DNA of 64,000 nucleotides from Cacajao melanocephalus (taxonomy: Eukaryota > Chordata > Mammalia > Primates > Pitheciidae), in the NCBI GenBank assembly GCA_963573385.1, contig CAUYLG010033155.1:1-64000 (forward strand). Reading direction: 5' to 3'. The translations under genes were made by a program, and so were the position numbers. Shown here piece after piece: positions 51,561 to 62,509 of the stretch; within the stretch, counting starts at the first letter, position 1, and every line of letters starts with the position of its first letter. The notes below the pieces were generated by a model that was given only the letters and a program-made list of their open reading frames with translations, was not told where the DNA came from and did not search any database.

Positions 51561-52659
51561 GCTATAAACAGAACTAAGGTCAAATTTCAGGCATTGGGTA
51601 TGTCTGTCTCCAAAAGGCGACTTCTCGGATTTGGCCACTTATTTAATTTTGAATTGTGGTGGGAAAAATTTTCTGAAATGAGATGCATTAGAGATGTAAT
51701 AGAATAAGAAAGTGGTATGAATATGTCCTACTGTTTCCAAAAAGAAAAGTGATACATGAGCTTAAACCACCATTGTAGATAGTCACTGGAAAATGATGAT
51801 TCTAATTCATTAAATGTGTTTTTCATAATTGCTATTTAGTTAATGACTGAAGTTAAATAAGACTCTATCATAAGACACTCTATGTTAGATGCTTATTTTA
51901 AACATATGTTTTAGACTAAGCAATTATGAAACACACTATTCATCACTTGAACTTAAATAGATTCAGAATAATTCACTTTTACATAATTAGCAAACATTAT
52001 TACATTAGTAAGCCTATATTCTAACTTCAAGTTCATAAAAAGAAGGAACAAAAATTGTTGCATTCAGCTTCCCAGCTGTTATTTATATTTCCAGATTTTT
52101 GGCCATCTAATTTAACATAAAATAGGATAAACTCCCTTGTGACTGACAAATTTGAGTTAAGTAAAAGAACTAAACTTATTCACAACCGTAGCTCGTAGAA
52201 GAGATGCTAAATAGCAACATGTGATCCTGAGACTTAGTCTCTAGATATTTACTTCTCTTACTCTTTTTGTTCATCTTTAAACTTAACTTGAGGGATAAAA
52301 ATGTGAGCAATCTTGGTCCATATATGTAACTATTTGGAAGGCAAAATTTGATCACAATTTCACTTTGGTTATATCTATATATAGTTTTCACCCTCTGCCT
52401 ATCCCATTTGGCTCTGAACATGATCATCATTTTAGTTGCTAACTTTTAAAAAAGGTGGTAATGTTGCAGTGGTTAAATATTTTGAAGACTTCAGAGGTTG
52501 ATTACAATCTGTAGCCAATTCCTCTTGTTATAACGTGTAGTAAAATTGAAAGAGAACCAACCTTCCATATCTGCTAAAGTCACTACATACTTCTCTTTGT
52601 GTTTTCCTAGGATCTCAGCGTAGCCCAATATTCACAATGACCATTACATTATGATTGCA
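51561..52659. other. No recognised feature
   Basis: AT-rich. The minus frame 52176-52430 (84 residues) has no recognisable domain. Confidence 0.5.
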
Positions 52660-52800
52660 TCATTATGTATTTATACTGCCTACTAAATTATAAGTCCAAG
52701 AACCGGTTTTATTTACGTATATAATTTCAGCACCTTATAGGGCATTGTTGGAATTTTAGCAGGTGCCGAATGAATGTTTATTGAATCAATCACTAAATGA
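52660..52800 (-). mobile_element. L2 3'-end fragment
   Basis: 'taaattataagtccaagaac' and 'gaatgaatgtttattgaatc' are the antisense L2 terminal segment. Confidence 0.7.
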
Positions 52801-53974
52801 AGTGTGTGGTCTTCTGATTTAAAAATTAAATTACAAATCATTTAAACTGGTTGTGTCTGACTTTCAGCATCTATTAAAGAAGATAGTTAAATCAGTAAAC
52901 TATAGTTTAAAGTATCTAGAGTAACGTTAATCAAAAACGTAATTTTATGAATTCTCTGGCCTTAGATTCTCCATGTCTGCAGTTTATTTATTCATATATT
53001 TAATGTATTACATTCTAAGTTTTCTTATATTACATCACATAATCAAAAGATGGTGTCTGGATTTTCAGTATTGGAGATTTTCCTGAAGTAGGATTTTTGG
53101 TTCAGAAAAATTAAAATGATCCAGGATGTTTTGATGAGGAATGTATTAGGCTGATCGGAAATTTCTATTGTTGTAATTAAAAGCTGTATAGAGAATCTTT
53201 AAGGTTTTTTTTCTATGTTGTTTATCAGGGTTGACAAGTTCAAAATGGATACAGTAATTTAGGGGAGAATTCCTCCTAGAAATAAAGATTGCATTTGGCT
53301 GGAGAAACCATTGTCTTACATTCTTGGGAACTTGAAAGCAACTTTTTGATCACATCACTTTCCTATTTAAATTATTATTATTGTAATTATTGATGAGAAT
53401 ATAATGAATGGCAATATAATACCTTGGTCTCTATCATTGTACTCTATGACCTAAATAGCTCCTTCACTTTTCTGCCTCCAGATTCTCCCCAATTACATTG
53501 ATGCTCAATATTACTGTTAGACAAATTTTAGCAGTTACTTTCTTAAGAAACCTCAAACTAAAAGATTGATTCAAAACTTCTCTGCTAATTTTTAACACCT
53601 TTTGTATCTAATTCTTTTCAATCAACTCAATTGCTGATTTTCCTCAAAATGCTAGTACACACCATTTGCTTGAGCAATCTTAATTATAGTTATCTTGAGT
53701 CTTCCCTCAAGCCTTCAATTAAACTCTTTGGTTCCTTAAGTATTCTTTTTTTCCTCCCTTCTGCATACTGAACTTTCACCAAGCCCATTTAATTATGCTG
53801 CTCAACTTACATTCTTCATTTAAATAGACTCATGAAGACATACAAATGCATGCAAATTAAAAAGAATAAAAGCCCTAAAGATGTTTTAGCATTTTTTTTT
53901 ATTTGGAAAAAATGGAAATCAAAATTTTAAATAGATATATGTTGGTATCAACGTCTTTATTATCATCATTGTAA
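52801..53974. other. No firm feature
   Basis: AT-rich. A mariner-end-like 'attaggctgatcggaaattt' at 53147-53166 has no partner end. 53460-53800 may be old antisense L2. Confidence 0.45.
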
Positions 53975-54215
53975 TCATCAGAGCCAATATTTATTTTGCG
54001 CTCTTCCTATATTGGAGTTCTGATGCCTTACAAATATACTATCTTACTTAATCTACCCACCTTATCTACAAGGAAAATAATATTACTGTATTTATTTTAC
54101 AGATACAAAATATAAGGATGAGAAAAGAGAAGTTTCTTGCTCATGGACACACAGCCGGTGGGCAACACACATTGCTTCAAATTGAAGAACAATTGGACTC
54201 TACTGCCTAGCTTTA
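53975..54215 (+). mobile_element. MIR element
   Basis: 'atcagagccaatatttattt', 'atactatcttacttaatcta', 'tattttacagatacaaaata', 'tggacacacagccggtgggc': MIR consensus order over almost its full length. Confidence 0.85.
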
Positions 54216-54719
54216 TAGAATCAACTGTATAGGCACATTTTATTATTGAAAAATAAAACTGAGGTATTCTGAGGACATCCTGGGCAGTAAGTTAGCCTTG
54301 TTGGTATGTGCTGCTAGATGAAGATGACAAAGCATAAAACTGGTAGTTCTCCTCTTTGTGTAGGACACAATGACCATTTTATATTGTTTTATAAAAATGA
54401 GTTATTCTGGACTGCCCTCTAAACTTTTCTAAGTTTATGGTGTTATCATTATTACTGCTTTTTGAATTTTCTCCTGTGGGTTTCATTAGTCTTTTAATGT
54501 GACTCAGCTATTAAGCCAGGATTTGATTTTGGTTAATTCCACTTTAACATGCAATCAAACTTATTATTATCCCAAGACACGTTTCTAAGAAATATGTTTT
54601 TGGAAACAAAATAGATTCCTGAGATTTGGAGATATATCAGCTTTGAATTTCATGTAAAGGTTTAACGGAGAGAATCTTCATTTTATGTTGGGAAGAAGTC
54701 AAGACATGGAATTTATTAA
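54216..54719. other. No recognised feature
   Basis: AT-rich unique-looking sequence. Confidence 0.5.
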
Positions 54720-54950
54720 TGTAGATTTAAATCCTATATGTATTCTCAGGTCATTTGTGGAAATTTACTTTACCTCTTTGGTTTTCATTTACCTCATCAA
54801 CAAACTGTAGATAATAACATACCATATAAAACTTTCAATTATTAAAAAAGTGTGAAATAGTATAAATAAAAGTTGAGGCATGTAATAACAATGTGATAGC
54901 TATTTTAGTTATTGTTATTGTTCTTATTAAAATTATTGTTATTTCTGAAA
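54720..54950 (-). mobile_element. MIR element
   Basis: Antisense MIR: 'actttacctctttggttttc', 'atttacctcatcaacaaact', 'ataataacataccatata', 'aatgtgatagctattttagt'. Confidence 0.62.
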
Positions 54951-55261
54951 TTCCCAGAGGCATCACTTTAACAAGCTGGACTTACTCTGTTTATGTACTT
55001 CGTAAACACATCTGCAGCATGTATTGATGGGGTGCAATGAATGAGACCCAATACCTTGAAAATTTATAACAATAATTGTCATCTGGGCCATGAAACATAT
55101 TTTTATGGCAAAATCAGACTAAGAGAATGCTATCCCTAATTGTTGATTTGATTGGTTTTGCATTTTTTCAATTGGACCTAATTTTAAATTATATTTCAAA
55201 TATGGCTTCATTTGGATAGCTAATCTTTTAACTTATCATAAACACTTATCTCTCTCTCTCT

Positions 55262-55532
55262 CTTTTTTTTTTTTAACTGTCTTGATCTGTCGCCCAGGCT
55301 GGAGTGCAGTAATGCTATTATGGCTCACCTCCTGGGCTCAAGGGACCAAGCTGCCAGAGTAGCTAGGACTACAGGTGTGTGCCACCATATCAGGCTACTT
55401 CTTTTTTTATTTTTTATACACATGGAGACTTGCTATGTTGTCCAGGCTGGTCTCCAACTTCTGGCATCAAATGATCCTTCTGCCTTGTCCTCTGAGTGTT
55501 AGAATTGCAGGTGTGAGCCACCGCATCTGGCC
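55262..55532 (-). mobile_element. Alu (AluJ-like), antisense
   Basis: Dimeric antisense Alu with a T-tail, flanked by an exact 12-bp TSD acacttatctct (55242-55253 and 55534-55545). A short CT run separates the left TSD from the T-tail. Confidence 0.96.
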
Positions 55533-55545
55533 CACACTTATCTCT

Positions 55546-56389
55546 TTATTTGTGCTGTAGTTATCTCAGTAACCTATTAGCAATGTTTTGCCTTCTTCAC
55601 AGAAAAATTGTCTCTCCTTCTTGTCAACCATAATTTCCTCATAGGAACTGCCTTGTTCGTGCTGGGATCACTTTCCTTTGAGTTAAATTTTGTGGGCACC
55701 TGATCAATCTCTAAGCCAATCAGTCTTTTCCCTGGGCACACTGAAGCTACACATCTAAATCTGGACAGGTGTCAAAACAACATATATATTTATGTATGTT
55801 TTTCATGCAAAGGAGGTTAGGCTACAAGAAAAGAAAAAGTCTAGCACAGAAACACAGAAAGCAGAAAATTCTGACAGCATTTCAATTCTTCAGGGCACTA
55901 TTCTTTTAAGTCGCAGTGACATATGCGCCCTCCTGGTCTTTTGCTATTGAACTCTGCCTTAGATTCCATAATCGCTCTCAATATCCTGATTCTATAGGGT
56001 TGTTTTTCTGTCATTTAAAATTTTATTTTTGTTTTAGTCTAATTGAATTGATTTTTTCACCTGAAATAGTCCTGCTTTAAAATGTATACTTAAATAGAGC
56101 ACTATATTTTTTATTTAATCAAGCCCCAAGTGTCAAGTGTTTAATAAAAATGTGTTAAATTGAAGTTTATCAGATTGATTGAATTTAAGATCGTTGGACT
56201 GACTGAGGATGCAGGGACTGAGGAAAGAGAAGACTCAATGGTTTTCTTTGATTTATTAATTTTCTTTTATTTCCAAAATAACCTTAACATAAAAGGAAAT
56301 TACAAGCCTGTACAGAAAGACACTTAGCTATTTTTATTGGGATTGTATTGCTATAGCTCAGTAGTAAAAGACAGTCTTTCAATCTACTC
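55546..56389. other. No recognised feature
   Basis: AT-rich unique-looking sequence. Confidence 0.5.
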
Positions 56390-56410
56390 TACTAGGGAAG
56401 AAAAAAATAC

Positions 56411-56490
<80 letters not shown>

Positions 56491-56526
56491 GGAAGAAAAA
56501 AATACATATATATATATGTGTGTGTG

Positions 56527-56602
<76 letters not shown>
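56390..56602. repeat. Duplicated TA/TG microsatellite plus GA tract
   Basis: tactagggaagaaaaaaata starts two units, at 56390 and 56485, each followed by TA then TG repeats. A GA run (56574-56602) closes the block. Period about 95 bp. Confidence 0.97.
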
Positions 56603-56608
<6 letters not shown>

Positions 56609-58055
56609 AGAACCTAAGCAGTGATACAAAGCAGATATTGGTTTGGCCTAGTCCACAGAAATCCTGTTGCTTTTATTGGAAATGGTTTCTTTTTTAGTAA
56701 GCACTTTTTTTCCAGTTGCCCAGCCTGGAACTGTAGTTACAGACCCTTGGTTGAGAAAATGGTCACACAGAGATACTGCCAGGGAATCTTGCCTAAAAGG
56801 GAATTCTGGGGAAGAAAGCATGGGTTTCTAGCAGTGGTATTGTTTATATAAAAATCCACATTCATTGCTTTATACTGTTAGTGGTTGAAAGCTTTTCTTC
56901 CTAAGAAAATCCATCCACTCTGAGCCTAGTATCTTTTTTCTCTTTTACAATGTCACTGCTAGAAAAAAGAAACAAACCCAAAATGTTGGCTTCTTTTCAG
57001 ATATATTCTGGTGAGCTACTCAGTGAACTAGTTTCAATGGTAACCCACCTTTGGACCATGAATGGCAATTCAGCAACTGATCACTTTGAATTATTCATGA
57101 AACAGTCAACCTTGACATTCTGAACATTGTGTTTGAGAATAGAAGAACTTGAACAAGACACCCACAATGGTCATTATTAAGAAGCAATAACTGCTATTCA
57201 GATTACTAGCACCCAGAAGGAGTAATCAAGTCTAAAATGGAACTACTTTACATTTGAAAGTGTTCCATACAAATGTCTTTGCGAAATATAACTACTTTAG
57301 GTGGTATTTAGTTTTCGTCCTTTTCAATTTATCAGGCATTTTACAGTAGATTTTCTTATCATATTACCTTCCAGGCAGATCTTTGGGCTGAAGTCACATG
57401 TATTTTGGAAGCAGTATATTGAATGAGGGATGTGTAAACAATTAACTCCTCATTGTCCTACATGGACATTTGCAACGTTTTTCTCCATGTACTTTAGTCA
57501 CAGAGTTTCAAATAAAAGGGAGAAATGAGAGAGGGCTGTTATATGAAGGAGAGCAATATTCTTAGGGGAAAAAAATCTCTAAACTGCTGAATTAGAGACA
57601 TTTCAGCAGATTACTAAGGACATCTGGGCTCAGCAGCAAACATATCTTGATAACACTGGATTGCATGAATTATAATCTTAATGATTGTGGCTTGAATTAA
57701 CCACATACACAATTTCTTACAAATCTCAAGGCCCCCTAGTAATTTATTCATATAACCATTTCAGTATATTATGGCTTTGATTAGATGCCAGATTGTATCA
57801 AATAGGACACTCCAGGGGGCAAAGTGTTAAATATGCTATGTAAATTTAACCTAGATTATGGTCAAATTTAGGTACCCAATCAAATCTACTACATTTCTAT
57901 TGTTGTCTGAAAAACAATAAGCTTAATCTTTGAGACAGCTCTGGTGTATGTTTAATGCAGCTCTAGAATGTGTTTTAAAAACTATAAAAATCTGTGCTTT
58001 GGATTTAATGGTTTTATACTAGAATGTAAAGGAAGCCTTATGAAAACAACATACG
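56603..58055. other. No recognised feature
   Basis: Unique-looking sequence. The + frame 56621-56851 (76 residues) starts inside the microsatellite edge and has no family motif. Confidence 0.5.
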
Positions 58056-58548
58056 TGACAATTGTTAAAGATACCTGATTACCTTAGTGTTCACATGACA
58101 CATGATAATATTGTTAAAGTAAACTAAATACGATGTGAGGACTCCGTACTTCAATATTTGAGTCCTTGTGGATGAACTGTAACCTAGCTTAATAGGCAAA
58201 GATTGAAAACCTAATTTAGGAGTATGTGCTATAACAATAGCTGAGTCTTGCCCAATCCCGGCAGCCACACTTCAACCACTCATAGACTGACTGCTAAGTG
58301 TTCAAACTCTCTTCAAATGAGGCAAATGCCAACCTGTAACCAATACAGCTGTTTCTGTACCTCATGGTCAATTTCTGTATGTCACTTCCCTTTTTTTTTT
58401 TTTTTTGTCTATAAATTTGTTCTGACCATAGGGTATCCCTGGATTCTCTCAGAATCTGCTGTGATTTTGGGGGCTGCTCGATTTGCGAATTGTTCATTGC
58501 TCAATTAAACTTCTTTTAATTTAATCGCCTGAATCTTGCCTTTTAACA
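58056..58548 (+). mobile_element. ERV LTR, MER21-like, copy 3
   Basis: 'gagtccttgtggatgaactg', 'taataggcaaagattgaaaa', 'caacctgtaaccaatacagc', 'ttgcgaattgttcattgctc' and the end ccttttaaca. Related to the LTRs at 15037 and 21649 over its 3' half. Carries a 16-base T-run (58391-58406) where relatives have short T stretches. Confidence 0.68.
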
Positions 58549-58914
58549 GAACGGATTAATTTAATGTACATATCAGGCACGACGTTTATTACCATGATTA
58601 CCTTACAGTCTTTGATTCTGGGAGATTTCAAAAACTTTCTGAAGGTCATCATCACTTAGGAGATATCTATGATTTTCTACCACTAAAAATAATTTCCCTT
58701 TATGTTTTAGGGTTTTATTAAAACATACATGCTAAAATTGGGAGCAGTTTAAGCATTATCAGTCAGATAGTTTAATTAAAATTAATTCCAGAACTTTCAA
58801 TAAAAACAAATGTTAATTGTGGAAACCATGGAAAAATCTTAATGAAAGAGGAAAAGAAAATTTCAATTAGAGAGAAAATGGTCAAGGTTAAGATAGAAGA
58901 GATTAGGAAGATTA
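58549..58914. other. No recognised feature
   Basis: AT-rich. 'gattaggaagattaggg' forms a small direct repeat at the Alu junction. Confidence 0.5.
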
Positions 58915-59183
58915 GGGTCTCACTCTGTTGCCCAGGCTGGAGTGCAGTGGCACGTTCTGGGCTCACTGCAACCTCCTGGGTTCAAGTGATTCTTCTGCGT
59001 CAGCCTCCTGAGTAGCTGGGATTATAGGCATGTGAGACCACACTCGGCTAATATTTTTCAATTTTTAGTAGAGATGGGGTTTCACTGTATTGGCCAGGCT
59101 GGTATCATTTTCTGGACTTCAAGTGATCCACCCACGTCAGCCTCAAATGCTGGGACTACAGGGGTGAGCCACCGTGTCCAGCC
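58915..59183 (-). mobile_element. Alu (AluS-like), antisense, tail-less
   Basis: Starts gggtctcactctgttgccca without the usual T-tail and ends ccaccgtgtccagcc. The missing tail and no clear TSD suggest a deletion at the left edge. Confidence 0.95.
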
Positions 59184-59279
59184 AATAGTAGGTTTATAAT
59201 GGTGACCATAAATGAGGAAGAACACCTCATTGGTAAAAAGGAAGCACAATAATAGATAGAAAGCTGAAAACATAATCTT

Positions 59280-59780
59280 TCACTCATTGACTTACCCTGG
59301 CCTAAATGACTTTCGCTGATCTGCATGTCACTTCACTCCACAGACCTTATCTCCCACCACCCTTTCCTTATCCAGTTTCCAGCCACATTTTCCATCTTTC
59401 AGTCCTTCTAGAATGTGCTTTAGAATTATTCCCACTTATCAGTCTGTTATAGAAGTTACTTTAACCATCTGTTCAAAATATTGTAACCCCATCATTAAGG
59501 CTGATGCCTTTTCAGCATTTAGGTATCTAATCCAATATCATTTCCTTGGCGGCATCTTTTTTTGACAACTTTGGTTAAAAAATAACTCCAATTCTTTATT
59601 TTCAAATGACTTATGATTTTAGAAATGGTACCGTTCCTTTGAAATTGATTACTTATTTATATAAAGAAGGTAAACATCACAATATGAACATTGCCTTGCC
59701 TATTAGTATATTTCTAGTATCCAGAAAAGTGGCTGACAGATATCAGGGACTTGATAAATATTTAATAATGGAGAGACAAG
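59280..59780 (-). mobile_element. L2 fragment, long
   Basis: 'gatctgcatgtcacttcact', 'ccttatctcccaccaccctt', 'tccttctagaatgtgcttta', and at the end 'ggacttgataaatatttaat': antisense L2 from the ORF2 end through the 3' terminus. Confidence 0.7.
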
Positions 59781-59992
59781 ATTATATTCAGATCCATGAC
59801 TCTATGATTAGATGTTGAAAAATTTTGGAAGTGTTTATTGTGGTTAGCATTAACTTTTTACTTTGGTCTATTTGTTTAATCATTACTTATTCTTAAAATG
59901 TTTTTCTGAACTAATTTAGTGTTATAAACAGGACTACATTCTCTATGCTGTGGAGAGCCACAGAAATATTTTAATAAAGTAATATAGTAGTT

Positions 59993-60061
59993 TTGCATAT
60001 ATGTATATACATACACACATATATGTGAGTGTGTGTATGTATGTTTGCATTTTGTGTGTAT
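59993..60061. repeat. TA/TG microsatellite
   Basis: tgcatatatgtatatacata, then tgtgagtgtgtgtatgtatg. Imperfect. Confidence 0.9.
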
Positions 60062-60119
60062 GTGTTTCTTAGTAGATAATTCTGCTATCTAAAAAGAGAA
60101 TGAGTTCAAAGCAGGAAAG

Positions 60120-60610
60120 TCCAACCACTGTGGTAGTTTCAGTGACAGCCGAGAAAAGTGGGAAATGAACAGATCTCAGATATTCTTTAGAGGTAAAGCT
60201 AACAGGACTTACTAAATGATAGAAAGAGGTTTTATGGATGGCTCTTAGAATTTGGATGACAGCTGTTGTTGGTGTCACAAATTGACTAAATGAATGCAAG
60301 TGGTATGTATGAATTTAGTTTGACAAGTTGAGTTGAGGCCCTTGGGAACATTCATATGGAGATGTCCACCAGACAGTTGGAAACGGTAATTTGAAGTTCA
60401 GGAGAATTGCCTTTATGAGAAGGTGTATATTTGGAAATAATTAGTTACTGTGATAATATAATGAACAGAGAAAGAAGAATGCACAGAGAAGGGAAGTGAA
60501 GAGGGATATTAGGAAAACACTGTGAGTAATTTCCAAAAGGAGGACTTGTGGTAAATAAAAGTCAAGTGTGATTAAGAGTGAAAAACTATTAGAATGTATA
60601 AACATGCAAT
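60120..60610 (+). mobile_element. L2 fragment
   Basis: 'tatggagatgtccaccagac', 'agacagttggaaacggtaat', 'ttgaagttcaggagaattgc' and 'aatgatagaaagaggtttta' follow sense L2 in order. Confidence 0.62.
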
Positions 60611-60611
60611 T

Positions 60612-61100
60612 TGTAGTTGATACAGAATCGAGAATTCACTACAAAATATGGTGTGAAGCATTTTACAGGATATTCTTTTCCCAGACTGTTGAAAAAAAAA
60701 TCCTTCTGTGCTTTTTCATTTCCCATACCAGGTGTCATAACTTAGAATGAGTGTTCTGAAGTTATTTTGTTCCATATTCCTCTTATGAGTTCAAAGCAAT
60801 TAACAGATATTTCTGTAACTAATGAGAACACAATATGTATTATTTTTGTGCAGGTTGGAGAATAGATAGAATTTGAATCAGTGAAATCTGAAAACACTAA
60901 AGATGTTCATCAGCCGCTAGGGAAACATTAGTTTCAGTACTCATGCCAATGAAACAGGAATATTATCTATGCACAAGGCAGCTAGGATCGATCTCAGAAA
61001 GGGACATGTTGTGCCTGGGAAGGGATGAGCAATAGGCTAAGGCTGCGAATAGCAGGATCTTCCAAACAGCACAACCCAATGGCTACTCAATGTGATGCTG
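60612..61100. other. No recognised feature
   Basis: Unique-looking sequence up to the LTR target site. Confidence 0.5.
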
Positions 61101-61104
61101 ATTC

Positions 61105-61635
61105 TGTTTCCAGAAAGGGGTCCTGATCCAGATCCCAAAAGAGGGTTTCTTGGATCTCACCCAAGAAAGAATGAGTCCCTAAAGTGAAAGCACATTTATT
61201 AGGAGAGCAAAGGAATAAAAGAATGGCTACTCCATAGGCAGTTCAGCCCCAAGGGCTGCTCATTGTCCATTTTTATGATTATTTCTTGATTATTTGCAGA
61301 AGAAGGGGTGGATTATTCATGCTTCCCCTTTGTAGACCGTAGAGGGTAACTTCACCACCTTGCCATGGCTTTTGTAAACTGTCATGGCGATGGTGGGAAT
61401 GTAGCAGAGAGGACCACAAGAGATCACTCTCGTCACCATCTTGGTATTAGTGGGTTTTGGCCAGCTTCTTGACTGCAACCTGTTTTATCAGCAAGGTCTT
61501 TATGACCTGCATCTTGTGCCAACCTCCTAGGTCATCCTGTAACTTAGAATGTCTGATTGTCTGAGAATGCAGCCCAGTAGGTCTCAGCCTTATTTTACCC
61601 AGCCCCTATCCAAGATGGAGTTGCTCTGGCTGACA
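61105..61635 (-). mobile_element. ERV1 solo LTR, antisense
   Basis: On the + strand it starts tgtttccagaaaggggtcct and ends ctctggctgaca, so the element has TG...CA ends. Internal blocks 'ggatctcacccaagaaagaa', 'gtgaaagcacatttattagg', 'gcagcccagtaggtctcagc'. attc on both sides (61101-61104, 61636-61639) is a 4-bp TSD, usual for ERV1. Subfamily not named. Confidence 0.82.
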
Positions 61636-61818
61636 ATTCCTTCTTCTGTAATGTGTATCACTGTGATGAATACAGAGATCTCATTTACTTGGTCACCTCA
61701 ACAAGACAAAAATCTCTTCAGTGTTCTCAATAGTAAAATAATTCTTCATGCCACTGTTTTAAACTAGCCAGGAAATTCTTCCGGATCCACTATCCTTCCC
61801 ATTCTATTGGTTGTCTAC

Positions 61819-62071
61819 TCAAAACAAACAATATTATCCTATAAAACTCATCGAGTCAAAATTATTTTGAAAAGAAAATGTAAATACAATACAAACATGT
61901 AGCAAAATATAACAAAGAGTATGAATCAACAGAATAGAAAATAAAATAAAGGAAATCCACAAACTGGGTACCTGTAACTGGATATAAACATGTCCCTCAA
62001 AGTTGTCTTTTCTTTGATTTTCTTGTTTCACCTGTGTCTTCAATGCCTGTGACTGTTTTTCCTATTCCTAT
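61819..62071. repeat. Unclassified element, copy A
   Basis: Starts tcaaaacaaacaatattatc. Shares with copy B (63398-63670) 'caacagaatagaaaat', 'acaaactgggta', 'ccctcaaagttgtctt' and 'tcttgtttcacctgtgt', in the same order and orientation about 1.58 kb away. Family unknown. Confidence 0.8.
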
Positions 62072-62214
62072 ATTCCCTTTTTCACCAAAGTCTAAAAGTA
62101 GTTCATCCTTTTGCTCAACATCAACATATGATTAGTTACCAAATCCTGTAGCTACTACCTCCTTAATAACTCTTTTACCAGTGACCTCTCAGCTTCTGTT
62201 GAGAGCGTTTTAGT

Positions 62215-62500
62215 GGAATCCGGCACCTTCTGCTCCAGGATTATTACAATGACTTTCTTCTATCTATTCTCCTTGTTCCAAGATGTTCTAAAATGAATTC
62301 ATAATTTGCATTGCTCTCAGAATAATCTTTTCAAAATGAAAAATCTGATCTTACTTCTTTCATGCTTAGAATCCTGCAGTGATTCTCTAGGATATTAAGT
62401 GTATACTTCAAACTCTTTTGCTGAATACATTCTGCCATTCCTAATGTGGAACCTCCTTGTTTTCTGACTTCATATCCTTCTAGTCTTTATTTAAAGTCTT
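62215..62500 (-). mobile_element. L2 fragment
   Basis: 'aaaatgaaaaatctgatctt', 'agaatcctgcagtgattctc' and 'agtgtatacttcaaactctt' follow antisense L2. Confidence 0.55.
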
Positions 62501-62509
62501 CCCTCCGGA

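Noticed and set aside
53147..53180. Mariner/MADE1-like end
   Set aside because: Only about 15 bases of loose similarity and no second inverted end nearby.
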